DNA of 64,000 nucleotides from Periplaneta americana. Taxonomy: Eukaryota > Arthropoda > Insecta > Blattodea > Blattidae. The stretch is taken from assembly GCF_040183065.1 (NCBI RefSeq), contig NC_091120.1, forward strand, positions 180,507,396 to 180,571,395. Direction: 5' to 3'. Below the pieces are notes generated by a model. It saw only the letters and a list, made by a program, of their open reading frames with translations. It was not told the origin of the DNA and ran no database searches. Below, piece after piece: positions 1 to 10,360 of the stretch. The position numbers and the translations under genes are program-made. The number at the start of each line of letters is the position of its first letter. Position 1 is the stretch's first letter.

Positions 1-1040
1 GATAATACAAAGTATGTAATAGGTATTATACAGGATCTTTATTCTTTACTCCTTAGAAAGTTAATTTATTATTGATAAGATTTAAACCCTGCATCTGCAT
101 TTTTTCTGTACAGATCAGGCTGTGATATGGCATTATTTTTTCAGACTTTATCAGTAATTCAAAGGAAATTTCACAATCTAGCAAAAATGTAACAAAATCA
201 AGAGTTTAGACCCTATGTAATTGAGACAGAGAAATCAAAAACTCCCTAATTCCAATAAACCAAATTTTACAGGAGAGAGAAAAACTTATCATCTGTCTTA
301 CTAACTTTAAATATTATACATTTACCTATTAATATTGTGTAAAATTACATTCTTTATCAATTAAATACTTCAAAACCTAAATTTTTACATTATCTTACGC
401 TACAATTTGAAATAAACACTGCTGGAGTTAGTGGTTTTCTGGCTTCCACTGTGTATGAATTAAGAAAAGTGAGTAAATATGAGCCATGTGAAGGAAAAAG
501 ATAACTATATCATAATTCTCTTATGAAACATTGGAATGTACGAGAAAATGGAAGTTTATTATTAAGATTAAAGGCTGTGTGATGTATCTTGTCTCACTGT
601 GAAAAGAGAGAGAAAGGAGATATGTTTTACTTCGTCTATGTTGTTATGGCGATGGGGGAGTGGAGCGGTACCGTCCATCCATCCAGTGTCGGAAGGGACT
701 AGTTGATACATTCTGTAGCGCAAAATAAAATAACAAAATATCTCTCTTCGTACTGTGTAGTTCCGTCACTGAGCTTGTCTTTCAAGAAACTGAGTTCCGG
801 CAGCCTGTACAATAACAAGATTTTGAAAGGAATCCTGAAAATTTATAACCCTCCTATAATCTCCACCCTCATTTGAAGGGACTTGGTTTTATTGCTACTG
901 AGACAAGTGCTACATTTTTTTTAAATTTCAAATATACGAGACAGAAAATCACAAATTACTATAAAGCACACCAAAATACACAAATAAAACCACAAACACT
1001 ATTAAAATGTTAACACAGTCTGATTTATGTTACAGATTGT
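1..1040. other. AT-rich stretch, no gene seen
   Basis: I see no coding signal or complete mobile element here. The motif CTGGAGTTAGTGG occurs at 422-434 and again at 1582-1594, which hints at old diverged copies of one repeat on both sides of the CT microsatellite. I could not define the ends of such a repeat. Confidence 0.5.

Positions 1041-1084
<44 letters not shown>
1041..1084. repeat. (CT)n microsatellite
   Basis: This is an almost pure run of about 22 CT dinucleotides. Any open frame that crosses it on the minus strand, giving alternating Arg-Glu, is a by-product of the repeat. Confidence 0.95.
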
Positions 1085-1087
<3 letters not shown>

Positions 1088-2270
1088 TTTTCCTGCGCAT
1101 CTTGATTCTAGATTGTTACTGTCCGCAACCAGAGTTTGGTAATACATCCTACTTTCTTCAGAAATAAACTGCATTAAATTTTGCAAGTCCTTTTGTTTTC
1201 TTCTTTCAATGGTAATTCTGATATTGTACTTTAGTTGACTGGGGAATGAAGCATCTATATTGGGTTCTTGAAAGTTAAACCGACTCCATATTGTGCCTTT
1301 CATAGTCTTACTTACATGATTTCATAGATTTTTGTGATATTCTGAATACCGTTTCACTTTAGTCAGCTGGTTGAGCGATAGTGTTGCCACCTATCGGAAA
1401 ATTAAGCTTGGAATGCAAAAACTCTCTTATTCCATGGAGTAAGTGGAGTTTTGACTTCCACGAGTTATAAAACAACCCACAGAATGCAGATGAATGTCGA
1501 AATTAGTATATTCTTGAATTCCACGCATGTGGGACAAACTATAAACCACTATCCAGCCCATAACTCAATTTTGTAAAAAAACTGGAGTTAGTGGGATTTT
1601 AGTCTCCCTGTATAATTAGTTAAAACACATAAAACGAATAAAATCAGTTGTATTCCAAATTGAATTCATAAAATTCAAATGTGTGGTCACGTTAAGGTAG
1701 GAACGCAGTACCATCACCTGTCCTGGATTCCTGCTGAGAGGATCTGACAACCCTGCTTCCTGGCCTTGGAATATAGCTTTTATGTCTAGTCACTGCTTTA
1801 TATCAATCATGAACTTATCTCCTATTTCTCTCCTAAGTAATATTTATTTTCCAATTATTCTATTTTTCATTATCATCTAGTAACATTAAATCTATTTTGT
1901 TACCAAGGAAATAACTTATTTTATTATAATATTTTACAATACCATGTGAGCATTCATCTTCACCAAAGCTTATTTCTATCAGCTGAACCGAATGTTTTGA
2001 TGTAGGCTAATCTCACAACGCTATAAGAGCATCCAAGCAAAACTATCTTGAGATGTTTAATTATAAACACATTATCTGCACATGAATGCCCTTGTCTAAA
2101 ACTGTTTCATCATAGACAATCTCGCAACAACTATTCTAAAAATAAATAAAACAACGATTACGCCTGTTCTTTCTAAGACGACAGCGATATAATTTCAGGC
2201 GAAGTAATAAGAGAATCATCTCCTCTATTGCGATTTCATGTTATATCATATCATACAATGACATGTACAA
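1085..2270. other. AT-rich stretch, no gene seen
   Basis: No coding remnant, terminal repeat or tandem structure was recognised. The only notable sequence is the second CTGGAGTTAGTGG motif at 1582-1594. Confidence 0.5.
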
Positions 2271-2271
2271 C

Positions 2272-2329
<58 letters not shown>
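2271..2329. repeat. (AAT)n microsatellite
   Basis: About 19 AAT units lie in an AT-rich context. Trinucleotide runs of this type recur in the window at 10257-10400, 23061-23110, 52398-52445 and 59309-59366. One of those (23061) is the 3' tail of a LINE, so this run could be the tail of an element too decayed to recognise. Confidence 0.95.
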
Positions 2330-2623
2330 TACTATTAACAATAACAATGTCTTGCTTATTTACTTATTTACTACATCTCATCTTTATGTTGGGAGGTCTT
2401 TTCTAAATGGTTCAATAATTTTCCACCTGGACCTCTTGCACATTATGTTGGAAATTTTAGATTAATATGATCTAATATTAAAATGTATTTTGTTTGTCAA
2501 CATGAAATTCATTGCTTTGACTAAACAGTTTACGATTTACGAGACCTAACCTAAAAATGTATTTTGTTTCATCACGTGAAATGAATAGTACAAACTCCGA
2601 AAACCGAATGCCACTTTAAAATG

Positions 2624-2841
2624 TAGGGGAGAGTTGGGTAGTATCGGACATCGGGTAATATCGGACAGTGAGTTTCTTTCATCTACCACACGATGATAGT
2701 ACCTGATTGATATGGTTAAGTTTCTGTGATGTCGCATACAGAAACGTAACCATGTCATTCAGGTACTACCATATGGTGGTAGATGAAAGAAACGCACTGT
2801 CCGATATTACCCGATGTCCGACACTACCCAACTCTCCCCTA
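2624..2841. mobile_element. Foldback (long terminal inverted repeat) element
   Basis: The two arms are near-complete reverse complements. The outer arm reads TAGGGGAGAGTTGGGTAGT at 2624-2642 and its complement ends at 2841; the fold axis is at about 2732. The arms run about 105 bp each with scattered mismatches and a loop of only about 10 bp. It has no coding capacity. A flanking ATG on each side could be a short target duplication, but it is too short to trust. Most likely it is a foldback or MITE-type DNA transposon relic. Confidence 0.7.
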
Positions 2842-2910
2842 TGTTTAAGAATAGGCCTACTTACCGATACTACCCAACTCTCCCCTATGTTTAAGAATAG
2901 GCCTACTTAC
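2819..2910. repeat. 46-bp direct duplication at the foldback edge
   Basis: Segments 2819-2864 and 2865-2910 are almost identical, and both contain CTACCCAACTCTCCCC followed by TATGTTTAAGAATAGGC. The duplication includes the terminal part of the foldback's right arm plus flanking DNA. It therefore arose after or during insertion, probably by slippage or local repair. Confidence 0.85.
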
Positions 2911-3114
2911 TTACGTCTCATAATTTTGTTATTTTAGTTATAATTTCTGTCTCCGTGCGCATTTCTATTGATCACCCAAGTGCATGTATCACACCATATG
3001 TTATATTTACACCTATCTTGACTATTGCCTAATCTTGAACTGTAACCACAACGCAACACATAAAATAACTATTATGTATTAATATAATTCTGATATTAAT
3101 CAATTATTAGTATG

Positions 3115-3517
3115 AATAATTTCAAGGGAAAAATTATCCCGGGGCCGGGTATCGATCCCGGGACCTCTGGTTGAACGTACCAGCGCTCTACCACTGAGCT
3201 ACCCGGGAACTCCACCCGACACCGTCCCAACTTCTCCCTTTATATCCACACAACTCGCGTGCGCTGACGAAACGCCAGAGACCCACAACGAGTGCACACA
3301 ATCTCTGTGTGACTTGAAATTGTGGTTTTCTGTTAACGTACACAGTGACGTATATATTATGCAAATCTAGTCTTTCAGGTGAAGCTTCCTGTAAAGCAGA
3401 TTTGAATAATTTCAACCAGAGGTCCCGGGATCGATACCCGGCCCCGGAACAATTTTTCCCTTGAAATTATTCAAATCTGCTTTACAGGGAGCTTCACCTG
3501 AAAGACTAGATTTGCAT
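3115..3517 (-). mobile_element. tRNA-like repeat family A, single unit with inverted 5' segment
   Basis: The element is flanked by an exact 13-bp duplication, AATTATTAGTATG, at 3102-3114 and 3518-3530. Reading the minus strand from about 3411 leftwards gives one unit. It contains a spacer, the segment GGTGTCGGGTGGAG, a tRNA-like sequence (3137-3208), a T-run and the end GAAATTATT. The part from about 3411 to 3517 is a second, partial copy in the opposite orientation: the 3' half of the tRNA-like sequence plus its downstream flank, ending in GATTTGCAT. The 3' end matches that of the larger array at 8517-9837. An inverted 5' segment plus a 13-bp duplication is what twin-primed, target-primed retrotransposition would leave; that mechanism is inferred. 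Confidence 0.65.
3137..3208 (-). tRNA. tRNA-like sequence, family A (pseudo)
   Basis: The minus strand folds as a cloverleaf. The acceptor is TCCCGGG against CCCCGGG with one clear mismatch pair. The D arm is GCTC/GAGC, the anticodon stem CTGGT/ACCAG and the T arm CCGGG/CCCGG with loop ATCGATA. The A-box-like TAGCTCAGTGG and a B-box-like ATCGATAC are present. Position 33 is C, not the usual T, so a working tRNA is unlikely. A five-T run follows within a few bases, as at a Pol III terminator. Confidence 0.45.
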
Positions 3518-3530
3518 AATTATTAGTATG

Positions 3531-4596
3531 TTCGAATTTCACTAATTTCCAGTAATCGGCTCAGAAATCTAGAACAATATGAATTTTCAGAATTTGCACT
3601 ACCGACAACAACTGTTCCTGCTGCCAACATAACAGTTAGAAAATCACTACCAGTTGTAGTATTTCTCAGTATCGAAATTCGAAACGAAGTTGGCAAAAGA
3701 AAATTCAACCTTCGAACTAGAAAATCACCATAATCCACTAGCAAATGTAGTAATGGAGGGAAAATGGTTAGGTTTCACCCTTGGGGTACTAACTAAGCTG
3801 ATCCGGACTATAGAGTTTGGATTCGCTCTCGATGCCCAGCCCTGTTCTAGAACGAAAAAAGAACATGATAGAAGGGCACTTTCTGAACTTCTGTTCGCTC
3901 CTCAGCTGGGCTCACGCCTTGTTGTGTGTTGTCGTGACAAAGATGTATCTGTTTTCTTTCCTTCAACTTGGATTTTTTCTTGATAACAATATAATTGATT
4001 ACTTTACATACCGTACTATGAATTAAACTATAAGTAATCACAATTGCATACTTGCAGAGATAGCGGTTACGTGGTAATCATGGGATTTAAGTATCTTGTT
4101 ATATCATTTAAATGCAGAACGATCTCGTGACTGCTGCAGCAGGCAGCCAATCAGGAAACTCTATACCATATGTATTTGTTTTTATGCGGACTCGTTCCTA
4201 AGCTGAAAAGGGATTAAGGAAAAATTCCCAACTGACAGAGGACAAAGAGGTCATGAAACGAAAGTGGAAATGAAAGGCTGACGAAAATGTAATTAACAAA
4301 AGCCTTGTAATAGGTATTCATGACAGATCGAGTGTATACAGAGTGGAAGTGAAATAGCCCTGCAGATTTTCAGAGCGAATAGCTCATGTTTAGGGGGGGG
4401 ATGTTCTTATTTTTCACATTAGGACGATGCCTGTTAATATAGAAATCCTTTACCGGCATATGTTAATATCAACGTAAAAACATAATTTCTTATATTGCAT
4501 TTTTTTATGTTTTTGAACTAAATAGGTCATTTTTTTATTTTTTCGGCATTTTTTGGTCATTTTAATACTTTGAAGAACTTTTAGATCATTTGGAAT
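3531..4596. other. Unassigned AT-rich DNA
   Basis: Several short open frames overlap at 3690-4041, but none resembles a known family. Near 4500-4590 the DNA is rich in TTTTTTATTTTT and GGTCATTTT motifs. These recur at 5400-6060, on the far side of the LINE-derived insertion, so the insertion landed in one continuous AT-rich segment. Confidence 0.4.
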
Positions 4597-4609
4597 GCAT
4601 TTTACTTCC

Positions 4610-5378
4610 TTCCTTACTTACTTACTGGCTTTTAAGGAACCCGGAGGTTCATTGCCGCCCTCACATAAGCCCGCCATTGGTACCTATCCTGAGCAAAATT
4701 AATCCATTCTCTAAAATCATATCCCACCTCCCTCAAATCCATTTCAATATTATCTTCCCATCTACGTCTCGGCCTCCCCAAAGGTCTTTTTCCCTCCGGC
4801 CTCCCAACTAACACTCTATATGCATTTCAGGATTCGCCCATACGTGCTACATGCCCTGCCCATCTCAAACGTCTGGATTTAATGTTCCTAATTATGTCAG
4901 GTGAAGAATACAATGCGTGCAGTTCTGTGTTGTGTAACTTTCTCCATTCTCCTGTAACTTCATCCCTCTTAGCCCCAAATATTTCCCTAAGCACCTTATT
5001 CTCAAACACCCTTAACCTATGTTCCTCTCTCAAAGTGAGAGTCCAAGTTTCACAACCATAAAGAACAACCGGTAATATAACTGTTTTATAAATTCTAACT
5101 TTCAGATTAAATCTCAAAACCTTATTCCTTTGCTGTGGTCGTGCCAGAGAATCAGTCCCATTCCGAGGCTTATTTGAAGGATTCGTAACAAGCTGTTTTT
5201 TACGGTGATGGGTTGTTAACCCTTCGCCCAACCCCCAAGTTGGAAGACCACCCCTCATCGGCTGTCCACGACTGCTTATTCAATATATTCACAGCTACCC
5301 TCCATATCTGGAGGCCGTCTCCTCGATCCGCAACCTGAGGACGCGCCATGCCGTGGTGATAGGGACCCACAATACATG
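4610..5378 (-). mobile_element. Chimeric, internally deleted LINE derivative (5' module + LINE 3' end)
   Basis: The element is bounded by an exact 13-bp duplication, GCATTTTACTTCC, at 4597-4609 and 5379-5391. On the minus strand it starts CATGTATTGTGGGTCCC. A module of about 240 bp follows (about 5378-5130). It then joins LINE coding sequence encoding [20 protein letters not shown] and the conserved C-terminal end [13 protein letters not shown], and finishes in a TAAG-type tail (TACTTACTTAC on the plus strand near 4612). The LINE frame has one nonsense codon, TGA, where related copies have Arg, near 4830. A second copy with the same start and tail but a shorter LINE part lies at 26634-27126. 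The element cannot encode its own machinery and was presumably moved by the intact LINE. Confidence 0.75.
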
Positions 5379-5391
5379 GCATTTTACTTCC

Positions 5392-6708
5392 TGTTAAATC
5401 TTTTTCTAAGCAAATAGGTCAATAGTAATTTCCTACTGAATAAGTGAATAACAGTGAAGTTTGAGTTTTATAGTTTGGAACAGACTCTAAAGTCCATCCC
5501 TCATTCCACTGAAGGCTTCACTTCACACAACAGAAGTAATATAAAATGCTTGACAACATCTTAGTTTAAGTGAGGGCTTTGACCGCTACTGTTCTTTGTC
5601 GGTACGAGGGTTTCTTTAGAATTTATGTTTGGAAGAGAGGAAACTTTCACCGTGTCCTGGACAGGACATTGTGTCCCCAACATGATTCGGAAGGGATGTC
5701 TATGGTAGTAGACTTGTTTTTAAAACACAGATTGCAAGAATGCACGCTGCGCCCACAATTTGTTTTGTAAACCCTCATTAAAATCTACAGTTTTCCCTTA
5801 AAACCTTCATTTTGTTGAATGTGATTTTCCTTTATCTTAGTCAAATTCCAGGAAGTTGCCTCCTCTCTCCGATATTTGCAGGGCAGTCATTGAAATAAGG
5901 TGAATAATTTTTAAGAAGTTGTGGTGCGAGTACTTCGAATAATATTTAAATGTCATTTTATTTTAATTTCTCGTCATTTTTCCATTAGTTTAAGGGCATT
6001 TTAATGATCATTTTAAGTAGATTTTTCGGTCATCGACATCCGCCTCCTATTCATGTTGTATGTAACAAAAAATATGTAATACCATATTGGTGGAAATTTC
6101 AAAGTTTTCTCAGATTTTTTTTTCAAAATGTTTAACAGCCTCTTATTCGATAACTACTGCGCGTAGAATCGTAATTTTTGTCCACATCGATAGAAAATAT
6201 AATAAAGAATAATTTATTCCTCTGGCGTAATTAAATAACGTGGACGGTTTTCGTGTAAATTTAATTCAAAAACCACTAATTTTAAGCCAATGAATGATGC
6301 GACCAGATTGCAACTAGTGCAATGCTCGACTGGTGGTAGGGGAAACGGAAGTATCCTGCAAAAAATCTACTAACCACCACTTTTAGCCACCGCAATTTGC
6401 AGTTGAAGCCGCTGGAATTCGAATCAGGGTTATCAGCGTGGAAAGCCGACACACTGGTTCGACTTTCTGTGTGCGCCGCCAGATTAAAATCCTCCGGATT
6501 TTTACCATCACAATTATAACTTAATTCAGTATCGGCGATCGAAGCGAAGCTGGTACAATAAGCAGTAGGGCCCAGATGTTTATGACCGAAAAATAATAAA
6601 AAAAAAACACTTATGGCCTTAAAAACCGTGAAAAATGACCATAATATGACAGATTTCCCGACTCTTTAAAAATGTTATCATTTGTTCAAAACATAACTTT
6701 ACTCAATG
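5392..6708. other. Unassigned AT-rich DNA
   Basis: This continues the AT-rich segment seen before 4597, with recurrent GGTCATT and GTCATTTT motifs. A 66-codon open frame at 5570-5770 has no recognisable family. The sequence TAGGGCCCAGATG near 6566 looks like a hAT-type terminus, but I found no matching second end. Confidence 0.35.
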
Positions 6709-6719
6709 GTTTAAAACTA

Positions 6720-7807
6720 ACTTACTTACTTACAAATGGCTTTTAAGGAACCCGCAGGTTCATTGCCGCCCTCACATAAGCCCGCCATCGGTCCCTATCC
6801 TGTGCAAGACTAATCCACTCTCTATCATCATATCCCACCTCCCTCAAATCTATTTTAATATTATCCTCCCATATACGTCTCGGCCTCCCCAAAGGTCTTT
6901 TCTCCTCCGCCCTCCCAACTAACAGTCTATATACATTTCTGGATTCAGCCATACGTGCTACATGCCCTGCCCATCTCAAACGTCTGGATTTAATGTTCCT
7001 AATTATGTCAGGTGAAGAATACAATTCGTGCAGTTCTGCGTTGTGTAACTTTCTCCGTTCTCTTGTAATTTCATCCCTTTTAGCCCCAAATACTTTCCTA
7101 AGAACCTTATCCTCATACACCCTTAGTCTCTGTTCCTCTCTCAAAGTGAGAGTCCAAGTTTCACAACCATAAAGAACAACCGGTAATATAAGTGTTTTAT
7201 AAGTTCTAACTATCAGATTTTTTAACAGCAGACTCGATGATAAAAGCTTCTCAACCAAATAATAACAAGCATTTCCCACATTTATTCTGCGTTTAATTTC
7301 CTCCCGAGTGTAATTTATATTTGTTACTGTTGCTCCAAGATATTTGAACTTTTCCACCTCTTCGAAAAATAAATCTCCAATTTTTATATTTCCATTTCGT
7401 AGAATATTCTGGTCACGAGACATAATCATATACTTCGTCTTTTCGGGGTTTACTTCCAAACCTATCGCTTTACTTGCTTCAAGTAAAATTTCCGTCTTTT
7501 TCCTAATCGTTTCTGGATTTTCTCCTGACATATTCACGTCATCCGCATAGACAAGAAGCTGATGTAACCCGTTCAATTTTAAACCTTCTGTGTTATCCTG
7601 AAATTTCCTAATGGCATATTCTAAAGCGAAGTTAAAAAGTAAAGGTGATAGTGCATCTCCTTGCTTTAGCCCGCAGTGAATTGGAAAAGCATCAGATAAA
7701 AAAGTGGCCTATACGGACTCTGCTGTAAGTTTCACTGAGACACATTTTAATTAATCGAACTAGTTTCTTCAATAAGAATGTTAAATAAAACTTCTCTCTT
7801 AACAATT
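6720..7807 (-). mobile_element. 5'-truncated LINE with TAAG-type tail
   Basis: An 11-bp duplication, GTTTAAAACTA, sits at 6709-6719 and 7808-7818. The minus-strand 3' end carries TAAG repeats, seen as CTTACTTACTTAC at 6720-6733. The copy begins within the reverse transcriptase domain, so it is a dead-on-arrival 5' truncation. The same family supplies the 3' parts of 4610-5378, 26634-27126 and 60754-61081 and the relic at 58355-59275. Confidence 0.85.
6743..7576 (-). pseudogene. LINE reverse transcriptase, C-terminal half
   Basis: This 277-codon frame encodes the back half of a non-LTR reverse transcriptase. The catalytic LLVYADDV box is near residue 10. The thumb region follows ([12 protein letters not shown], then [10 protein letters not shown]), then the [15 protein letters not shown] segment, the [12 protein letters not shown] motif and the C-terminal [13 protein letters not shown]. 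The frame stays open upstream of 7576 without a start codon and includes a [19 protein letters not shown] box near 7600-7680. The copy lacks the endonuclease, ORF1 and the N-terminal reverse transcriptase motifs, so it is not functional. The architecture fits RTE/CR1-type LINEs; the exact clade is unsettled. Confidence 0.85.
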
Positions 7808-7818
7808 GTTTAAAACTA

Positions 7819-8502
7819 CAACACTTATTTAAGTAGAGGAAGAGGTAGGCTACAAATATGGAAAACCATTATGTTTGTTTGTTTGTTTTTTCGTTTTGGA
7901 ACCTACATGTTTTGAATGCTGAATGTGATCAGTTTACGCCCTAACACTGAGCTATCAAAGAACCTAGGAGATCATCAGCTATTTGTAGATTGGAGCTGAT
8001 GCAACGGTTCTGATTCTAACCAGACATGAGAAGACTGTCATTAATTTGACGAATGTTGGTGAAACCGGCCGTAAAATGTGTCTCTTTCAAGGAGACGGTT
8101 TCGTGAGTGAAAGCATCCATTGTCTGTTAAACGTATTCCTCCCGAAACTGTAAATATATCCACTTATAAGGGCCTGACCCACCCTCTAAAATAAACTGGG
8201 TGGCTGCCTTGGCCTATTTAGAGTCAGTGGGAGCATTGTGCTGCCGTGTAAACATGGGCAGAGTGGGCCAGTAGGGGCAGATGTCGTGATTCCATTCGTG
8301 ATAAGAGCCTGCTTGTCCGTTATGCCACAGCAAGGTGCTTGTCACAAGAAAGTTCTCTCAACACACACTCGTTTATATTAGGGGTTTTCAAAAGTGAGAG
8401 GTAATTTAAATTTTCTCTTATCGTTACTTATTTTCAGATATCTTGAAATTCTCACACAGCATCTTTGTAGTCTAAGATAAAAGTATTGCGCTTTTGGAAA
8501 GA
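7819..8502. other. Unassigned intergenic DNA
   Basis: No coding remnant was found. There is a short TGTT run near 7878-7895. Nothing else has recognisable structure. Confidence 0.4.
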
Positions 8503-8580
8503 TTCATTTCTAGATGCAAATCAAGCTTTCAGGTATAACTCCCTGTGAAGTTGATTTGAATAATTTCGAGGGAAAAATTG

Positions 8581-8653
8581 TTCTGGGGCCGGGAATCGAA
8601 CCCGGGACCTTTGGTTAAACGTACCAACGCTCTACCAACTGAGCTACCTGGGA
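8581..8653 (-). tRNA. tRNA-like sequence, family A (inverted copy)
   Basis: The acceptor is TCCCAGG/CCCCAGA with one mismatch pair. The D arm GCTC/GAGC, anticodon stem TTGGT/ACCAA and T arm CCGGG/CCCGG with loop TTCGATT are all intact. Position 33 is C in this copy, and the anticodon position reads GTT. A-box-like and B-box-like sequences are both present. Confidence 0.45.
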
Positions 8654-8747
8654 ACTCTACCCGACACCGATCCAATTTTGTTTGTTATCAGCCCACTTTG
8701 AGGTCCGTGGATATAGGGGGAAAAATTGGATCGGTGTCGGGTAGAGT

Positions 8748-8820
8748 TCCCGGGTAGCTCAGTTGGTAGAGCGTTGGTATGTTTAACCAAAGGTCCCGGG
8801 TTCGATTCCCGGCCCCGGAA
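8748..8820 (+). tRNA. tRNA-like sequence, family A copy 1
   Basis: This 73-nt cloverleaf has the anticodon position GTT (Asn by position), T at position 33 and the loop ATGTTTA. The T at position 37 is atypical. The acceptor has one C-C mismatch. The internal promoter-like boxes TAGCTCAGTTGG and GGTTCGATTCC are intact, and TTTTT lies at 8824-8828. It does not resemble canonical tRNA-Asn; the D arm is closer to Lys or Ala types. I treat it as tRNA-derived. Confidence 0.5.
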
Positions 8821-8996
8821 CAATTTTTCCCTCGAAATTATTCAAATCAACTTCACATGGAGTTATACCTGAAAGCTTGATTTGCATAATATAGGCTACG
8901 TCACTGTTCGTTAACAGAAAACCACAATTTAAGTTGTCAGCCCACTTTCAGGTCTGTGGATATAGGGAGAAAAATTGGATCGGTGTCGGGTAGAGT

Positions 8997-9069
8997 TCCC
9001 GGGTAGCTCGGTTGGTAGAGCGTTGGTATGTTTAACCAAAGGTCCCGGGTACGATTCCCGGCCCCGGAA
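8997..9069 (+). tRNA. tRNA-like sequence, family A copy 2
   Basis: Nearly identical to copy 1, with AGCTCGG in place of AGCTCAG in the D loop and GGTACGATTCC in the T loop. The second change breaks the B-box consensus. The T-run follows at the same distance. Confidence 0.45.
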
Positions 9070-9244
9070 CAATTTTTCCTTCGAAATTATTCAAATCAAC
9101 TTCACAGGGATTATACCTGAAAGCTTGATTTGCATAATATAGGCTACGTCACTGTTCGTTAACAGAAAACCACAATTTAAGTTGTCAGCCCACTTTCAGG
9201 TCTATGGATATAGGGGGAAAAATTGGATCGGTGTCGGGTAGAGT

Positions 9245-9316
9245 TCCCGGGTAGCTCGGTTGGTAGAGCGTTGGTATGTTTAACCAAAGGTCCCGGTTCG
9301 ATTCCCGCCCCCGGAA
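9245..9316 (+). tRNA. tRNA-like sequence, family A copy 3
   Basis: One base is missing from the T stem (CCCGGTTCG in place of CCCGGGTTCG), and CCCGCCCCC replaces CCCGGCCCC. The T arm is therefore damaged. The D and anticodon arms are unchanged. Confidence 0.45.
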
Positions 9317-9492
9317 CAATTTTTGCCTCGAAATTATTCAAATCAACTTCACAGGGAGTTATACCTGAAAGCTTGATTTGCATTATATACGCTACGTCAC
9401 TGTTCGTTAACAGAAAACCACAATTTAAGTTGTCAGCCCACTTTCAGGTCTGTGGATATAGGGGGAAAAATTGGATCGGTGTCGGGTAGAGT

Positions 9493-9565
9493 TCCCGGGT
9501 AGCTCAGTTGGTAGAGCGTTGGTATGTTTAACCAAGGGTCCCGGGTTCGATTCCCGGCCCCGGAA
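9493..9565 (+). tRNA. tRNA-like sequence, family A copy 4
   Basis: Same fold as copy 1, with an AGGGTC variable region where copy 1 has AAGGTC. Both internal boxes are intact and a TTTTT run follows. Confidence 0.45.
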
Positions 9566-9741
9566 CAATTTTTCCCTCGAAATTATTCAAATCAACTTCA
9601 CAGGGAGTTATACCTGAAAGCTTGATTTGCATTATATACGCTACGTCACTGTTCATTAACAGAAAACCACAATTTAAGTTGTCAGCCCACTTTCAGGTCT
9701 GTGGATATAGGGGGAAAAATTGGATCGGTGTCGGGTAGAGT

Positions 9742-9814
9742 TCCGGGGTAGCTCAGTTGGTAGACCGTTGGTATGTTTAACCAAAGGTCCCGGGTTCGAT
9801 TCCCGGCCCCGGAA
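9742..9814 (+). tRNA. tRNA-like sequence, family A copy 5 (perfect acceptor)
   Basis: This copy reads TCCGGGG against CCCCGGA, so all seven acceptor pairs form; it may preserve the ancestral acceptor. Its D stem has GACC where the other plus-strand copies have GAGC, which opens one pair. The T-run follows, and the repeat then ends at the downstream duplication. Confidence 0.5.
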
Positions 9815-9988
9815 CAATTTTTCCCTCGAAATTATTCATTTCTAGATGTTCGCAGAAATCCAATACCTTTCGTCTGGTTTCCATTATCTATGGGTCATTC
9901 AATTGTTACGAGTGTGGCAAATATTTAGTTATATTGACTAAAAGACTTAATTTCTTATCTTATAACAGTTGAAAAAGTTATGGTATAT

Positions 9989-10318
9989 TAGGCTGACCAG
10001 ACGTCCTCTTTTATCCGGATATGTCCTCCTTTTTAAGTCTTTGTACGGGGTCCGGGCGGATTTAAAAAAAAAAAAAGAAATGTCCTCCTTTTCGTGACTT
10101 GTAAGTCCGATATTTTGAAATCATATTATTTGACGCCTTTTTCAAGTAATTTGTTTGTAGGTGGCAGCAGCATCGTTGGAATATACTCTTTGCCAACGAT
10201 CATAACTCTCTTTGCTCCTACTTGTTATGGTCGTTGCTTTCGTATGTAGCTAACTGTAATAATAATAATAAATTTAATAATTTAATAATAATCATTTAAT
10301 AATGTAATAATAATAATA

Positions 10319-10360
<42 letters not shown>

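Larger units (their letters stand above)
8517..9837 (+). mobile_element. Family A composite: one inverted and five tandem tRNA-like units
   Basis: A 14-bp match, TTCATTTCTAGATG, flanks the block at 8503-8516 and 9835-9848. Its first three bases could belong to the repeat end, leaving an 11-bp duplication. The left part, to about 8690, is an inverted unit. Five direct units follow, with tRNA-like starts at 8748, 8997, 9245, 9493 and 9742, so the period is 248-249 bp. Each unit contains a tRNA-like sequence, a TTTTT run, GAAATTATTC and AAATCAACTTCACAGGGAG. After these come CTGAAAGCTTGATTTGCAT, AACAGAAAACCACAATTTAA and TCGGTGTCGGGTAGAG. Orientation and 3' end agree with 3115-3517. No protein is encoded. 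The tandem copies could come from multimeric RNA or from later unequal exchange. Confidence 0.7.

Noticed and set aside
3188-3415. Minus-strand 75-codon frame
   Set aside because: It lies within the spacer and tRNA-like part of the family A element and has no independent support.
6560-6600. hAT terminus TAGGGCCCAGATG
   Set aside because: No second terminus or 8-bp duplication could be found, so an element could not be defined.
8748-9814. Functional tRNA-Asn gene cluster
   Set aside because: The anticodon position reads GTT, but the loop is non-canonical (A32, T37, and C33 in some copies), the acceptor is mismatched and the body does not match tRNA-Asn. The target duplication points to a mobile repeat.
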